A stretch of DNA of 64,000 nucleotides from Amphibiibacter pelophylacis (GTDB lineage: Bacteria > Pseudomonadota > Gammaproteobacteria > Burkholderiales > Burkholderiaceae_C), in assembly GCF_037688875.1 (NCBI RefSeq), contig NZ_JAWDIE010000019.1, positions 1 to 64,000 on the forward strand, written 5' to 3'. The notes below the pieces were generated by a model, which saw only the letters and a list, made by a program, of their open reading frames with translations, searched no databases and was not told where the DNA came from. This document shows positions 29,929 through 38,242 of the stretch, piece after piece (the stretch's first letter is position 1; every line of letters begins with the position of its first letter). Made by a program: the position numbers and the translations under genes.

Positions 29929-31440
29929 TCACACCGGGCTGTCAATCCGGATCCAGGTGGTTTTCAGCTCGGTGTATTTCTCGAGGGCGTGCAGCGATTT
30001 GTCGCGGCCGATGCCGCTCTGGCGGAAGCCGCCGAAGGGCACGGTGATGTCGTCGCTGTCGTACTGGTTGACGTGCACGGTGCCTGCACGCAGGGCGCGG
30101 GCGACGCCGTGGGCCTTGTTCAGGTCGCGCGTCCAGACCGCCGCCTGCAGGCCGTAATCGCTCTGGTTGGCCTGGCGCACGACCTCGCGGGCGTCGTCAA
30201 AAGTCAGCACCGAGAGGACGGGGCCGAAGATTTCCTCGCGGGCGATGGTCATGGCGCTGGTCACGCCGTCGAAGATCGTGGGCTGCACATAGCAGCCGCC
30301 GGTGGACTGCAGCACGCGCTCGCCGCCCGCCAGCAGCTTCGCGCCTTCGCGCAGGCCGGAATCGATGTAGCGCAGCACGGTCTGGGTCTGGGTCTCGTCG
30401 ACCAGCGCGCCCAGCTCGGTGCCGGGCAGCAGCGGGTTGGCGGGCGCGTACTGCGGCAGCAGCGCCAGCGCTTTTTCCAGAAAAGCCTCGCGGATGCTGG
30501 CCTCCACAAAAAGGCGCGACGGCGCATTGCAGCTTTCGCCCTGGTTGAAGAACAGGCTGCCCACCGAAGCCGCGACAGCGGTGTCCAGATCCGGACAGTC
30601 GGCGAAGACGATGTTGGGCGATTTGCCGCCCAGCTCGGTCCAGGCGCGCTTGAGGTTGCTCTGCCCCGCCATGACGTGAATCTGCTTGCCCACGCGGGTC
30701 GAGCCGGTGAAGGCGATGGCGTCCACATCCATGTGCAGCGCCAGCGGGCTGCCCGCCTCGGGGCCGAAGCCGGGCACAACCTGGAAAACGCCTTCGGGCA
30801 CCCCCGCCTGCAACGCCAGATCGGCCAGGCGCAGCGCGGTCAGCGGCGATTTTTCGGAGGGCTTGAGCACCACGCTGTTGCCTGTGGCCAGCGCCGGGGC
30901 GATCTTCCAGGCGGCCATGATCATGGGGTAGTTCCACGGCACGATGACGCCGACCACGCCCAGCGGCTCACGCTGGATCAGGGCCAGCGCGTTGCGCGGC
31001 GTGGGGGCGATCTCGTCGTAGACCTTGTCGATGGCCTCGGCGTACCAGCGGATGCAGTTGGCCGTCGCGTTCACATCCACGCTGCGCGCGTACTGCACGG
31101 GCTTGCCCATGTCCAGGGTCTCGGTCACGGCGAGCTCGTCGGCGTGGGCCAGCACCAGGTCGGCAAAGCGCTGCAGCGTTTTCTTGCGCTGCGCCGGGGC
31201 CTTGTGCGCCCAGCGGCCGTCCTCGAAAGCGGCGCGGGCCTGGGCCACGGCGGCATCGATGTCGGCGGCGCCGCAGCGGGCCACTTCGGTCAGTCGGCGA
31301 CCGTCGATGGGCGAATGGCAGTCGAAGCGCTGGCCGTCCAGCGCGTCAACGGCCTGGCCGCCGATGCGGGCGCGGCCATCGAAAGTCAGGGTCTGCGCCA
31401 GGGCGGCGTAATCAACGGGCGGGACATCTTTGCGGGACAT
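29929..31440 (-). CDS. NAD(P)+ aldehyde dehydrogenase, PuuC-like
   Basis: This 503-residue ALDH-superfamily enzyme oxidises an aldehyde to its acid. It has the cofactor segment VVGVIVPWNYPMIM, the GSTRVGK motif, general base Glu in ELGGKSPNIVF and catalytic Cys304 in NQGESCNAPSR. The overall sequence and HVNQYDSDDITVPFGGFRQSG ending place it with gamma-glutamyl-gamma-aminobutyraldehyde dehydrogenases (PuuC) and related polyamine-catabolic enzymes, but substrate is not fixed by motifs and no other puu genes are near. The start at 31440 is preceded by GGAGG four bases upstream; an in-frame ATG 13 codons upstream lacks a ribosome site. Confidence 0.9.
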   Translation of the reverse strand: MSRKDVPPVDYAALAQTLTFDGRARIGGQAVDALDGQRFDCHSPIDGRRLTEVARCGAADIDAAVAQARAAFEDGRWAHKAPAQRKKTLQRFADLVLAHADELAVTETLDMGKPVQYARSVDVNATANCIRWYAEAIDKVYDEIAPTPRNALALIQREPLGVVGVIVPWNYPMIMAAWKIAPALATGNSVVLKPSEKSPLTALRLADLALQAGVPEGVFQVVPGFGPEAGSPLALHMDVDAIAFTGSTRVGKQIHVMAGQSNLKRAWTELGGKSPNIVFADCPDLDTAVAASVGSLFFNQGESCNAPSRLFVEASIREAFLEKALALLPQYAPANPLLPGTELGALVDETQTQTVLRYIDSGLREGAKLLAGGERVLQSTGGCYVQPTIFDGVTSAMTIAREEIFGPVLSVLTFDDAREVVRQANQSDYGLQAAVWTRDLNKAHGVARALRAGTVHVNQYDSDDITVPFGGFRQSGIGRDKSLHALEKYTELKTTWIRIDSPV

Positions 31441-31530
31441 AAGGCCTCCGGGCTGCGGGTTGTCGGGCCATGCTAGCACGCAGACCCGCTATCATCCCCG
31501 CACCGCTGACTTGCGCCCCGCGCTGCCGCC

Positions 31531-32541
31531 ATGCCTGCCCGTGACACTGCCCCGCCCTCCATCACCTGCGTGATGCCCGCCTATAACGAGGCGGCCAACC
31601 TGCCCCATGTCGTGCCCCACGTGCTCGAAGCGCTGCTGGCGCTGTCGCCGCAGGTCGAGCTGCTGATCGTCGATGACGGCAGCCGCGACGGCACCGCCGA
31701 CGTGGTGCGCGAACTGTGCCGCAGCCACCCGCAGTGCGTTCTGCTGGAGCTGTCGCGCAACTTCGGCAAAGAGGCCGCCATCAGCGCCGGGCTGGAGCAG
31801 GCGCGCGGCGACGTCACCGTCATCATGGACGCCGACGGCCAGCACCCCACCGATCTGCTGCCCGACATGCTGCGCCACTGGCAGGCCGGCGCCGACATGG
31901 TTTACGCCGTGCGCACCAGCCGCGACGACCAGCGCGGCCTGCACATTGGCCTGATCGGCTGGTTCTACCGCCTGGTCAACTGGCGCTCGCGGGTGCAGAT
32001 TCCGCCCAACGCGGGCGATTTCCGCTGGATGGACAGAACCGTTGTCGCCGCGCTGAACGCCCTGCCCGAGCGCAACCGCTTCATGAAGGGCCTTTACGCC
32101 TGGGTGGGCTACCGCACCGTCGCCCTGCCCTATCAGCCGCTGGACCGGCACAGCGGCGTCACGCGCTTCAACTGGCACAGTTCGCTGCAGCTGGGGCTGG
32201 CGGGGATGATGTCTTTCTCGACCCTGCCGCTGCGCCTGATGACGGTCAGCGGCCTGCTGCTCGCGTTTTTTTCGCTGCTCTACGGCCTGTGGATCGTGCT
32301 GGATGTGCTGATCGGCGGCAAGGACGTGCCGGGCTTTGCCACCATCGCCACCGCCGTGATGTTTTTCAGCGGCGTGCAGCTGCTGTCCATCGGGCTGCTG
32401 GCCGAGTACGTCGGGCGCATCTATGACGAGGTCAAACGCCGCCCGCTGTTCATCGTGCGCGAGCGCGTGGGTCAGGGGCTGGACCCGGATCACGACCCCG
32501 CCGCGGCCCCCCAGCCGCCCCAGTCTGCCCGCCCACGATGA
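31531..32541 (+). CDS. Family 2 glycosyltransferase (polyprenyl-phosphate sugar transferase type)
   Basis: This 336-residue membrane enzyme has a GT2 GT-A domain: VMPAYNEA (nucleotide binding), LLIVDDGSRDGT, MDADGQHPTDLLP (metal-binding DxD), and the FNWHSSLQLG segment leading into two C-terminal membrane helices (about 230-295). The layout matches DPM1/GtrB/ArnC-like enzymes that transfer sugars from nucleotide donors to undecaprenyl phosphate. It overlaps the gtrA-family gene by 4 bp, and this GtrB-GtrA pairing suggests glycosyl decoration of an envelope polymer. The C-terminus is a Pro/Ala-rich cytosolic tail. Confidence 0.9.
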   Translation: MPARDTAPPSITCVMPAYNEAANLPHVVPHVLEALLALSPQVELLIVDDGSRDGTADVVRELCRSHPQCVLLELSRNFGKEAAISAGLEQARGDVTVIMDADGQHPTDLLPDMLRHWQAGADMVYAVRTSRDDQRGLHIGLIGWFYRLVNWRSRVQIPPNAGDFRWMDRTVVAALNALPERNRFMKGLYAWVGYRTVALPYQPLDRHSGVTRFNWHSSLQLGLAGMMSFSTLPLRLMTVSGLLLAFFSLLYGLWIVLDVLIGGKDVPGFATIATAVMFFSGVQLLSIGLLAEYVGRIYDEVKRRPLFIVRERVGQGLDPDHDPAAAPQPPQSARPR

Positions 32542-32957
32542 GCGCTGCGCGCCGGGCCTCGGCGCTGTGGTTTGTGGCCGTGGGCGCCGGGGCAGCGGCC
32601 ACGCATCTGGCCGTGTTCACGCTGCTGCGCCGCAGCCCGCTGGCCGCGCCGGGGCGAAGCCCGGTGCCCGTCTGGGCCTGGCCCGAAACGCACAACGCCC
32701 TGGCCTTCGCCGTGGCCTTTGCCGTCAGCTACCTGGGCCACCGCCACCTGAGCTTCGCCGACACCACGCAGACGGCAAAAGACAGCCTGCCGCGCTTTGC
32801 CGCCACCGCCCTGCTGGGCCTGCTGGCCAACGAGGTCTGGTTTGTGCTGCTGCATCGCCTGATCGGCTGGAGCGACACAGCGGCCCTGCTGGCCGCCATG
32901 GTGCTGGTCGCCGGCCAGACCTGGGTGCTGGGCCGTCTGTGGGCATTCCGGCGCTGA
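32538..32957 (+). CDS. gtrA: GtrA-family membrane protein
   Basis: This 139-residue protein has four predicted membrane helices. The motif NALAFAVAFAVSYLGHRHLSF in its first half is the core of the GtrA/DPMS family, and the segment before it carries Arg/Ser/Pro. GtrA proteins are thought to flip or position the undecaprenyl-linked sugar made by the partner GT2 enzyme. The ATG overlaps the glycosyltransferase stop (ATGA) and the pair is surely co-translated. It ends 11 bp from the convergent chemoreceptor gene. Confidence 0.85.
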   Translation: MSAARRASALWFVAVGAGAAATHLAVFTLLRRSPLAAPGRSPVPVWAWPETHNALAFAVAFAVSYLGHRHLSFADTTQTAKDSLPRFAATALLGLLANEVWFVLLHRLIGWSDTAALLAAMVLVAGQTWVLGRLWAFRR

Positions 32958-32968
32958 ACCGGCGCTGA

Positions 32969-34711
32969 TCAGGCCTCGGCCGTCTCGGGCAAGGTGCGCC
33001 CGGCGGCGCGTTCCATGGCCCGGCGGGCGATGTCGGCGGGTCGGGGTCCGCCACTGCCCTGCTCCAGGCGGAAGCGCCCGACCATCTCGGCCAGACGCGC
33101 GGCCTGCTGGCTCAGGCTGTCGGCGGCGGCGCTGCTCTCCTCGACCAGCGCGGCGTTCTGCTGCGCGGAGGCATCGAACATCCCCATGGTCTGGCTGATC
33201 TGGCTGATGCCGCTGCTCTGCGCAGCAATCGAGCCGCTCAGCTCGGCCACCAGCGTGGAAACCTGGTGCACGCTGCTCAGGATCTCGTTCATGGTGCTGC
33301 CCGCCCGCGCCACCTGGGTGCTGCCGGTGTTGACCTTCTCGACCGAATCGCTGATCAGGGTCTTGATTTCCTTGGCGGCGGCAGCGCTGCGCTGCGCCAG
33401 GCTGCGCACTTCGGCGGCCACCACGGCAAAACCGCGTCCCTGCTCGCCCGCCCGGGCGGCTTCAACAGCGGCGTTCAGCGCCAGGATGTTGGTCTGGAAG
33501 GCAATGCCGTCGATCACGCCGATGATGTCGCTGATGCGCTGCGAGCTGGCGTTGATCTGCTCCATGGTCGCGACCACCTGCGACACCGCTTCGCCGCCGC
33601 TTTGCGCCACACCGTAAGCCTGGTTGGCCAGCAGCCGGGCCTGGTCGGCCGACTGGTTGCCCTGGGTGAGCGAGCGGGCCAGCTCGTGGATGGACTGCAC
33701 GCTCTGCTGCACATTGGCAGCGGTGTTTTCGGTGCGCTGCGACAGGTCCAGGCTGCCCGTGGCGATTTCGCTGGAGCCGGTGGCGATCGATTCGCTCACA
33801 TCACGCATGTCGCCCATCATGCGGCGCAGGCTGCTTTGCATGCGGTGCAGTTCAATCTTGACGGTGGCCGCCTCGTCCTTGCCGGTGGTGTCGATGTGGC
33901 GGCTGAGATCGCCGCTGGCGATGGCCGAAGCCGTTTGGCGCACATCGGCAAACACGGTCAGCAGGCGGCGCAGCACCAGCGCGATGATGCTGCCCATGAC
34001 CAGCAGGATCAGCACATTGGTGGCCATGGCGATGCCCGACCACATCTGCGCCGACGCCACGGCGGCCTCGACTTCAGCGCGCGTGCGTGCATCCAGCCGG
34101 GTCATGAATTCGCCCAGCGGCTTCATGATTTTGGCCTTGTTGGCGTGATAGGCGCTGTCGCTGAGCATGCTGATGGCCTTGAGCTGCTGGGTATCGCGCT
34201 CCATCGGGTCGGCGATGTTGCTCAGGCCCTGGACGATCTTGAAGGCCGCCACCTCGGTGTTGACCAGATCATTGGACTGTCTGGCGGCTTCGGCGATCAG
34301 ATCGAATTCCTGCGGCGTGAAACCGGCTTCTTTCATCTGCTCAGCCAGCGCCAGCGGCGGCAGCGTGTCGGTGCGGTAGCTGTCGTCGGCGGCGCGGTAA
34401 TCCCAGTAAATGCCCTCGTAGTTCACCGGGCGCGGCAGCTTGCCGTTGCGGATGTCCAGAATCTCGTTGTACTGCTTTTCCCACATCGGGTTGGCGCTGG
34501 CGGCGTAGGTGCGCGCCAGGCGGGTCAGATCATCGGAGCTCTGGCGCAGCGTGTCGGCCAGCTGGTAGGCGTGCAGGCGCGCCTCGGTTTTGCGCTGCGC
34601 CAGATGCTCCAGCTGCTGGGAATGCCAGCTCGTCCAGGTCTGGCCCGCAAACATCAGCGCCATCGCGGCGCCGGACAGGGCGAATATTTTCTTGAATGAC
34701 AGGCTGTTCAT
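32969..34711 (-). CDS. Methyl-accepting chemotaxis protein
   Basis: This 580-residue chemoreceptor has membrane helices at about residues 8-27 and 235-258 flanking a roughly 200-residue periplasmic ligand domain, then a HAMP region and a signalling domain with the conserved hairpin tip RISDIIGVIDGIAFQTNILALNAAVEAARAGEQGRGFAVVAAEVRSLAQRSA. The tip and its spacing identify a 36-helix-type MCP. No NWETF-type CheR-docking pentapeptide ends the protein. The start at ATG 34711 has GAGG upstream. Ligand cannot be inferred. It stands alone: no che or flagellar genes are in the window. Confidence 0.93.
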   Translation of the reverse strand: MNSLSFKKIFALSGAAMALMFAGQTWTSWHSQQLEHLAQRKTEARLHAYQLADTLRQSSDDLTRLARTYAASANPMWEKQYNEILDIRNGKLPRPVNYEGIYWDYRAADDSYRTDTLPPLALAEQMKEAGFTPQEFDLIAEAARQSNDLVNTEVAAFKIVQGLSNIADPMERDTQQLKAISMLSDSAYHANKAKIMKPLGEFMTRLDARTRAEVEAAVASAQMWSGIAMATNVLILLVMGSIIALVLRRLLTVFADVRQTASAIASGDLSRHIDTTGKDEAATVKIELHRMQSSLRRMMGDMRDVSESIATGSSEIATGSLDLSQRTENTAANVQQSVQSIHELARSLTQGNQSADQARLLANQAYGVAQSGGEAVSQVVATMEQINASSQRISDIIGVIDGIAFQTNILALNAAVEAARAGEQGRGFAVVAAEVRSLAQRSAAAAKEIKTLISDSVEKVNTGSTQVARAGSTMNEILSSVHQVSTLVAELSGSIAAQSSGISQISQTMGMFDASAQQNAALVEESSAAADSLSQQAARLAEMVGRFRLEQGSGGPRPADIARRAMERAAGRTLPETAEA

Positions 34712-34820
34712 CGCGGACCTCGGGGCTCTCGGGGACGGTTTATGAGGCCCACCGGACCGGAGGGCGCCGGGCAGCAATCGTGATTTATGTCACTGCCTGG
34801 CGATGTTCTCGGTCAGCGGC

Positions 34821-34863
34821 AAAAAAACTGTAGCCCTTCATCCCCTGGTCCGGGGGGGATGAA
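34821..34863 (-). terminator. Probable terminator after the frmA-fghA pair
   Basis: Downstream of fghA on the minus strand, a 9-bp perfect stem (34837-34845 with 34855-34863, TTCATCCCC/GGGGATGAA) is followed after nine bases by seven T. The gap between stem and T run makes it atypical. Confidence 0.5.
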
Positions 34864-34873
34864 TGTCCGCGGA

Positions 34874-35740
34874 TCAGGCCCCGCTGTTCAGCGCCCGCGC
34901 CTGCCAGCGCAGATGGTCTTCGATGTGGCTCTGGATGAAGAAATAGCCGTGGTCCTGGCCGGCGTGGCGGCGCAGCGTGAGCGGCTGGCCGATGGCGGCG
35001 CAGGCGGCCTCGAAGACTTCGGGGCGCAGCTGGCTGGCCAGGAATTTGTCGTCCAGCCCCTGGTCGATCAGGATGCCGTCCGGATACGGCACGCGCTCCT
35101 GTGCCGCCATCAGCGCGCTGGCGTCGTGCGCCGTCCAGGCGCTGCGGTCCGGGCCCAGATAGCCGCTGAAAGCTTTCTCGCCCCAGGGCACCTGGCTGGG
35201 CGCGCAAATGGGCGCCAGCGCCGTCACCGCCGCAAAACGCCCTGGATGGCGCAGCGCCAGCGTCAGGGCACCATGCCCGCCCATGGAATGCCCGCACAGG
35301 CCCAGGCGAGCCACGTCGAGCGGAAGCTGCTGCGCCAGCACGCCGGGCAGCTCGTGGACGATGTGATCCTCCATGCGGTAGTGCGTGGCCCAGGGCGCCT
35401 GCGTGGCGTTCAGGTAAAACCCGGCGGCCAGACCGAAATCCCAGTCCGCGTCCTCGCCGGGCACACCGGCGCCGCGCGGGCTGGTGTCGGGCGTGACAAG
35501 CGCCAGGCCCAGGTCGGCCGCCACGCGCTGCGCCCCGGCCTTGATGGCGAAGGTTTCTTCGCTGCAGGTCAGCCCGGCCAGAAAAAACACGGCGGGCACC
35601 GGCGCAGCGCCGGGCGCCAGCGCCTGCGGCGGCAGGTAGACGCCCACGCGCATGGGCCGGCCGATGGCGCCGGAATCGAAGCGGTAAAAGCGCTGCTGGC
35701 CCCCGAAGCAGCCATGGCTGGCGAGCAGTTCCAGCGCCAT
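34874..35740 (-). CDS. fghA: S-formylglutathione hydrolase
   Basis: This 288-residue alpha/beta-hydrolase (esterase D family) hydrolyses S-formylglutathione to formate and glutathione in the formaldehyde detoxification pathway. The nucleophile elbow is GHSMGGHGA, the oxyanion region reads FFLAGLTCSEETF, and the catalytic His lies in AGQDHGYFFIQSHIEDH near the C-terminus. It starts one base after the frmA stop on the same strand, so the two steps of the pathway are encoded as a tight operon. No frmR-type repressor gene is present next to them. Confidence 0.95.
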   Translation of the reverse strand: MALELLASHGCFGGQQRFYRFDSGAIGRPMRVGVYLPPQALAPGAAPVPAVFFLAGLTCSEETFAIKAGAQRVAADLGLALVTPDTSPRGAGVPGEDADWDFGLAAGFYLNATQAPWATHYRMEDHIVHELPGVLAQQLPLDVARLGLCGHSMGGHGALTLALRHPGRFAAVTALAPICAPSQVPWGEKAFSGYLGPDRSAWTAHDASALMAAQERVPYPDGILIDQGLDDKFLASQLRPEVFEAACAAIGQPLTLRRHAGQDHGYFFIQSHIEDHLRWQARALNSGA

Positions 35741-35741
35741 G

Positions 35742-36860
35742 TCAGTACAGCACCACGGCGCGGATGGATTCGCCGCGCTTCATCAGATCAAAACCGTGGT
35801 TGATCTCGTCCAGCTTCAGGCGGTGCGTGATCAGCGGGTCGATGCTGATTTTGCCGTCCATATACCAGTCGACAATTTTCGGAACATCGGTGCGGCCGCG
35901 CGCGCCGCCGAAGGCCGAACCTTCCCACTTGCGGCCCGTCACCAGCTGGAAAGGCCGGGTGGAAATCTCGGCCCCGGCCTCGGCCACGCCGATGATGATG
36001 CTGCGGCCCCATCCCTTGTGCGTGCATTCCAGCGCCTGGCGCATGACCTGGGTGTTGCCGATGCACTCGAAGCTGTAGTCGGCGCCGCCATCGGTCATCT
36101 GGACGATGGCATCGACGATGTTGCCGCCCGCCGCTTCGATGTCTTTGGGGTTCAGGAAGTGCGTCATGCCGAACTGGCGCGCCATGGCTTCGCGGCCGGG
36201 GTTCAGATCGACCCCGATGATTTTCCCGGCGCCGACCATTTTTGCGCCCTGGATCACGTTCAGGCCGATGCCGCCCAGGCCAAACACGACCACGTTGGCA
36301 CCCGCCTCGACCTGCGCGGTGAACAGCACCGCACCGATGCCGGTGGTGACGCCGCAGCCGATGTAGCAGACGGTGTCAAACGGCGCATCCGGGCGAATCT
36401 TCGCCAGCGCAATCTCCGGCACCACGGTGTGGTTGGCAAAGGTGCTGGTGCCCATGTAGTGGAACAGCGGCTCGCCGTTCAGGCTGAAGCGGCTGGTGGC
36501 GTCGGGCATCAGGCCCTTGCCCTGGGTGCCGCGAATCAGCTGGCACAGATTGGTCTTGCGCGACAGGCAGAACTTGCACTGGCGGCATTCGGGCGTGTAG
36601 AGCGGAATGACGTGGTCGCCCTTTTTGAGCGTCGTCACGCCCGGGCCGACATCGACGACAACGCCCGCGCCCTCGTGGCCCAGGATGGCCGGGAAAATGC
36701 CTTCGGGGTCGGCCCCCGACAGCGTGTAGTAATCGGTGTGGCACAGGCCGGTGGCCTTGATTTCGACCAGCACCTCGCCCGCTTTGGGGCCCTGGAGGTC
36801 AACGGTCTCAATGGTCAGCGGCTGACCGGCTTTCCAGGCGACGGCGGCTCGGGTCTGCAT
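35742..36860 (-). CDS. frmA: Glutathione-dependent formaldehyde dehydrogenase (class III ADH)
   Basis: This 372-residue zinc medium-chain dehydrogenase oxidises S-hydroxymethylglutathione (and reduces S-nitrosoglutathione). Catalytic zinc ligands sit in GLCHTDYYTLSG and LGHEGAGVV, the structural zinc loop reads CRQCKFCLSRKTNLC, and the NAD-binding Rossmann motif is GLGGIGLNVI. Length and the RGTQGKGLMPD segment are those of class III ADH. It precedes fghA by one base. The operon completes formaldehyde to formate conversion; nearby hmp handles nitric oxide, so both nitrosative and aldehyde stress are covered in this region. Confidence 0.96.
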   Translation of the reverse strand: MQTRAAVAWKAGQPLTIETVDLQGPKAGEVLVEIKATGLCHTDYYTLSGADPEGIFPAILGHEGAGVVVDVGPGVTTLKKGDHVIPLYTPECRQCKFCLSRKTNLCQLIRGTQGKGLMPDATSRFSLNGEPLFHYMGTSTFANHTVVPEIALAKIRPDAPFDTVCYIGCGVTTGIGAVLFTAQVEAGANVVVFGLGGIGLNVIQGAKMVGAGKIIGVDLNPGREAMARQFGMTHFLNPKDIEAAGGNIVDAIVQMTDGGADYSFECIGNTQVMRQALECTHKGWGRSIIIGVAEAGAEISTRPFQLVTGRKWEGSAFGGARGRTDVPKIVDWYMDGKISIDPLITHRLKLDEINHGFDLMKRGESIRAVVLY

Positions 36861-36924
36861 GGTGGGCTCCTTGGGTTCTGTGAAATGGAAGATTCCGGAT
36901 GTCAGGACGGGGGGCTGAAAGCGC

Positions 36925-38082
36925 TCAGGCCAGGCGCACCAGCTCGCGGGCGATCAGCAGGCGCTGGATTTCGCTGGTGCCTTCGTAAATCTGCGTGATG
37001 CGGGCGTCGCGGTAGTGGCGCTCGACCGGGTAATCCTGCAGATAACCGTAGCCGCCGTGGACCTGCAGCGCGGCGCTGCACACGCGCTCGGCCATCTCGG
37101 ACGCGAACAGCTTGGCCTGGCTGGCCTGCAGCAGACAGGGCAGGCCCTGGCTTTTCATCTGCGCGGCCTGGTAAACCAGCAGGCGCGCGGCACTGATCTG
37201 CGTGTCCATGTCGGCCAGCTTGTGGGCGATGGCCTGGTGCTGGTGCAGCGGCTGGCCGAACTGCTGGCGCTGGCTGGCGTAGGCCAGCGCGGCCTCGAAA
37301 GCCGCACGGGCGATGCCCACGGCCTGCGAAGCAATGCCGATGCGCCCCGCCTCCAGGTTGGACAGCGCAATCGCCAGGCCCTGTCCAGGCTGACCCAGCA
37401 GGCCGCTGGCAGGCACGTGGCAGTTGTCCAGCGTCACCGGGCAGGTGTCGGAAGCGCGGATGCCGAGTTTTTTCTCGGGCTCGCCCACGATGAAACCGGG
37501 ATTAGGCAGTTCGATGGCGAAGGCCGACAGGCCCTTCTTGCCCGCGGCCGGATCGGTCACGGCAAAAACGATGGCGATGCCCGCCCGGCGCGCATTGGTG
37601 ATGAACTGCTTGCTGCCGTTCAGAACCCAGTCGCCCGTGCTGGCGTCGTGCACGGCGCGGGTTTTGATCTCGTGCGCAGCCGATCCGGCGCCGGGCTCGG
37701 TCAGGCAGAAGCAGGCGATGCGCTCGCCGCTGGCCAGGCGGGGCAGCCAGGCCTGGCGCTGTGCGTCGCTGCCGTCCTTGAGCAGCAGGCCGCAGCCCAC
37801 CGACGAATGCACGCTCATCAGGGTCGAGCAGCTGGCGCAGCCGGCCGCCACCTCTTCCACCGCCAGGGCATAAGCCACAGCGTCCGTGCCGCTGCCGCCC
37901 CAGTCCTCCGGCAGCGTCAGGCCCAGCAGGCCCAGCTCGCCCATCTGCGCGACGATGTGATCCGGCAGCGCCGCGTCGCGGTCCCACTGCGCGGCGTGCG
38001 GCGCGAGTTCATTGCGGGCAAAGTCGCGCGCCATATCGCGCACCATGCGCTGGTCTTCGGTCAGCAGGGGGTCCATGTCCAT
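36925..38082 (-). CDS. Acyl-CoA dehydrogenase
   Basis: This 385-residue flavoprotein introduces a trans-2 double bond into acyl-CoA, passing electrons to ETF. Family signatures are CFCLTEPGAGSAAHEIKTRA (FAD contact) and QVHGGYGYLQDYPVERHYRDARITQIYEGTSEIQRLLIARELVR at the end, where the Glu of YEGTSE is the catalytic base typical of short-/medium-chain enzymes. The GGAG site lies 8 bases before the ATG. Substrate chain length is not fixed. It is transcribed alone, 64 bp upstream of frmA on the same strand. Confidence 0.93.
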   Translation of the reverse strand: MDMDPLLTEDQRMVRDMARDFARNELAPHAAQWDRDAALPDHIVAQMGELGLLGLTLPEDWGGSGTDAVAYALAVEEVAAGCASCSTLMSVHSSVGCGLLLKDGSDAQRQAWLPRLASGERIACFCLTEPGAGSAAHEIKTRAVHDASTGDWVLNGSKQFITNARRAGIAIVFAVTDPAAGKKGLSAFAIELPNPGFIVGEPEKKLGIRASDTCPVTLDNCHVPASGLLGQPGQGLAIALSNLEAGRIGIASQAVGIARAAFEAALAYASQRQQFGQPLHQHQAIAHKLADMDTQISAARLLVYQAAQMKSQGLPCLLQASQAKLFASEMAERVCSAALQVHGGYGYLQDYPVERHYRDARITQIYEGTSEIQRLLIARELVRLA

Positions 38083-38242
38083 CGCTTTGTCTCCGTGTTC
38101 TTGTGAGTGCTTATCGTAGCAGCAGCGGAAAAGATCCCCTGGCGATCAAAGCTGCAGCGATCTGCTGCGCGGCAGGTGGGAAAAATTCAGTCTGGACATG
38201 CTGATCACCCCGGCGGCCCGGGCGGGGCGGCCGTTGCGCATC

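Noticed and set aside
38083..38242. A gene in the gap between the acyl-CoA dehydrogenase and parC
   Set aside because: 160 bp with no supported frame; only the promoter region of the dehydrogenase gene is expected here.
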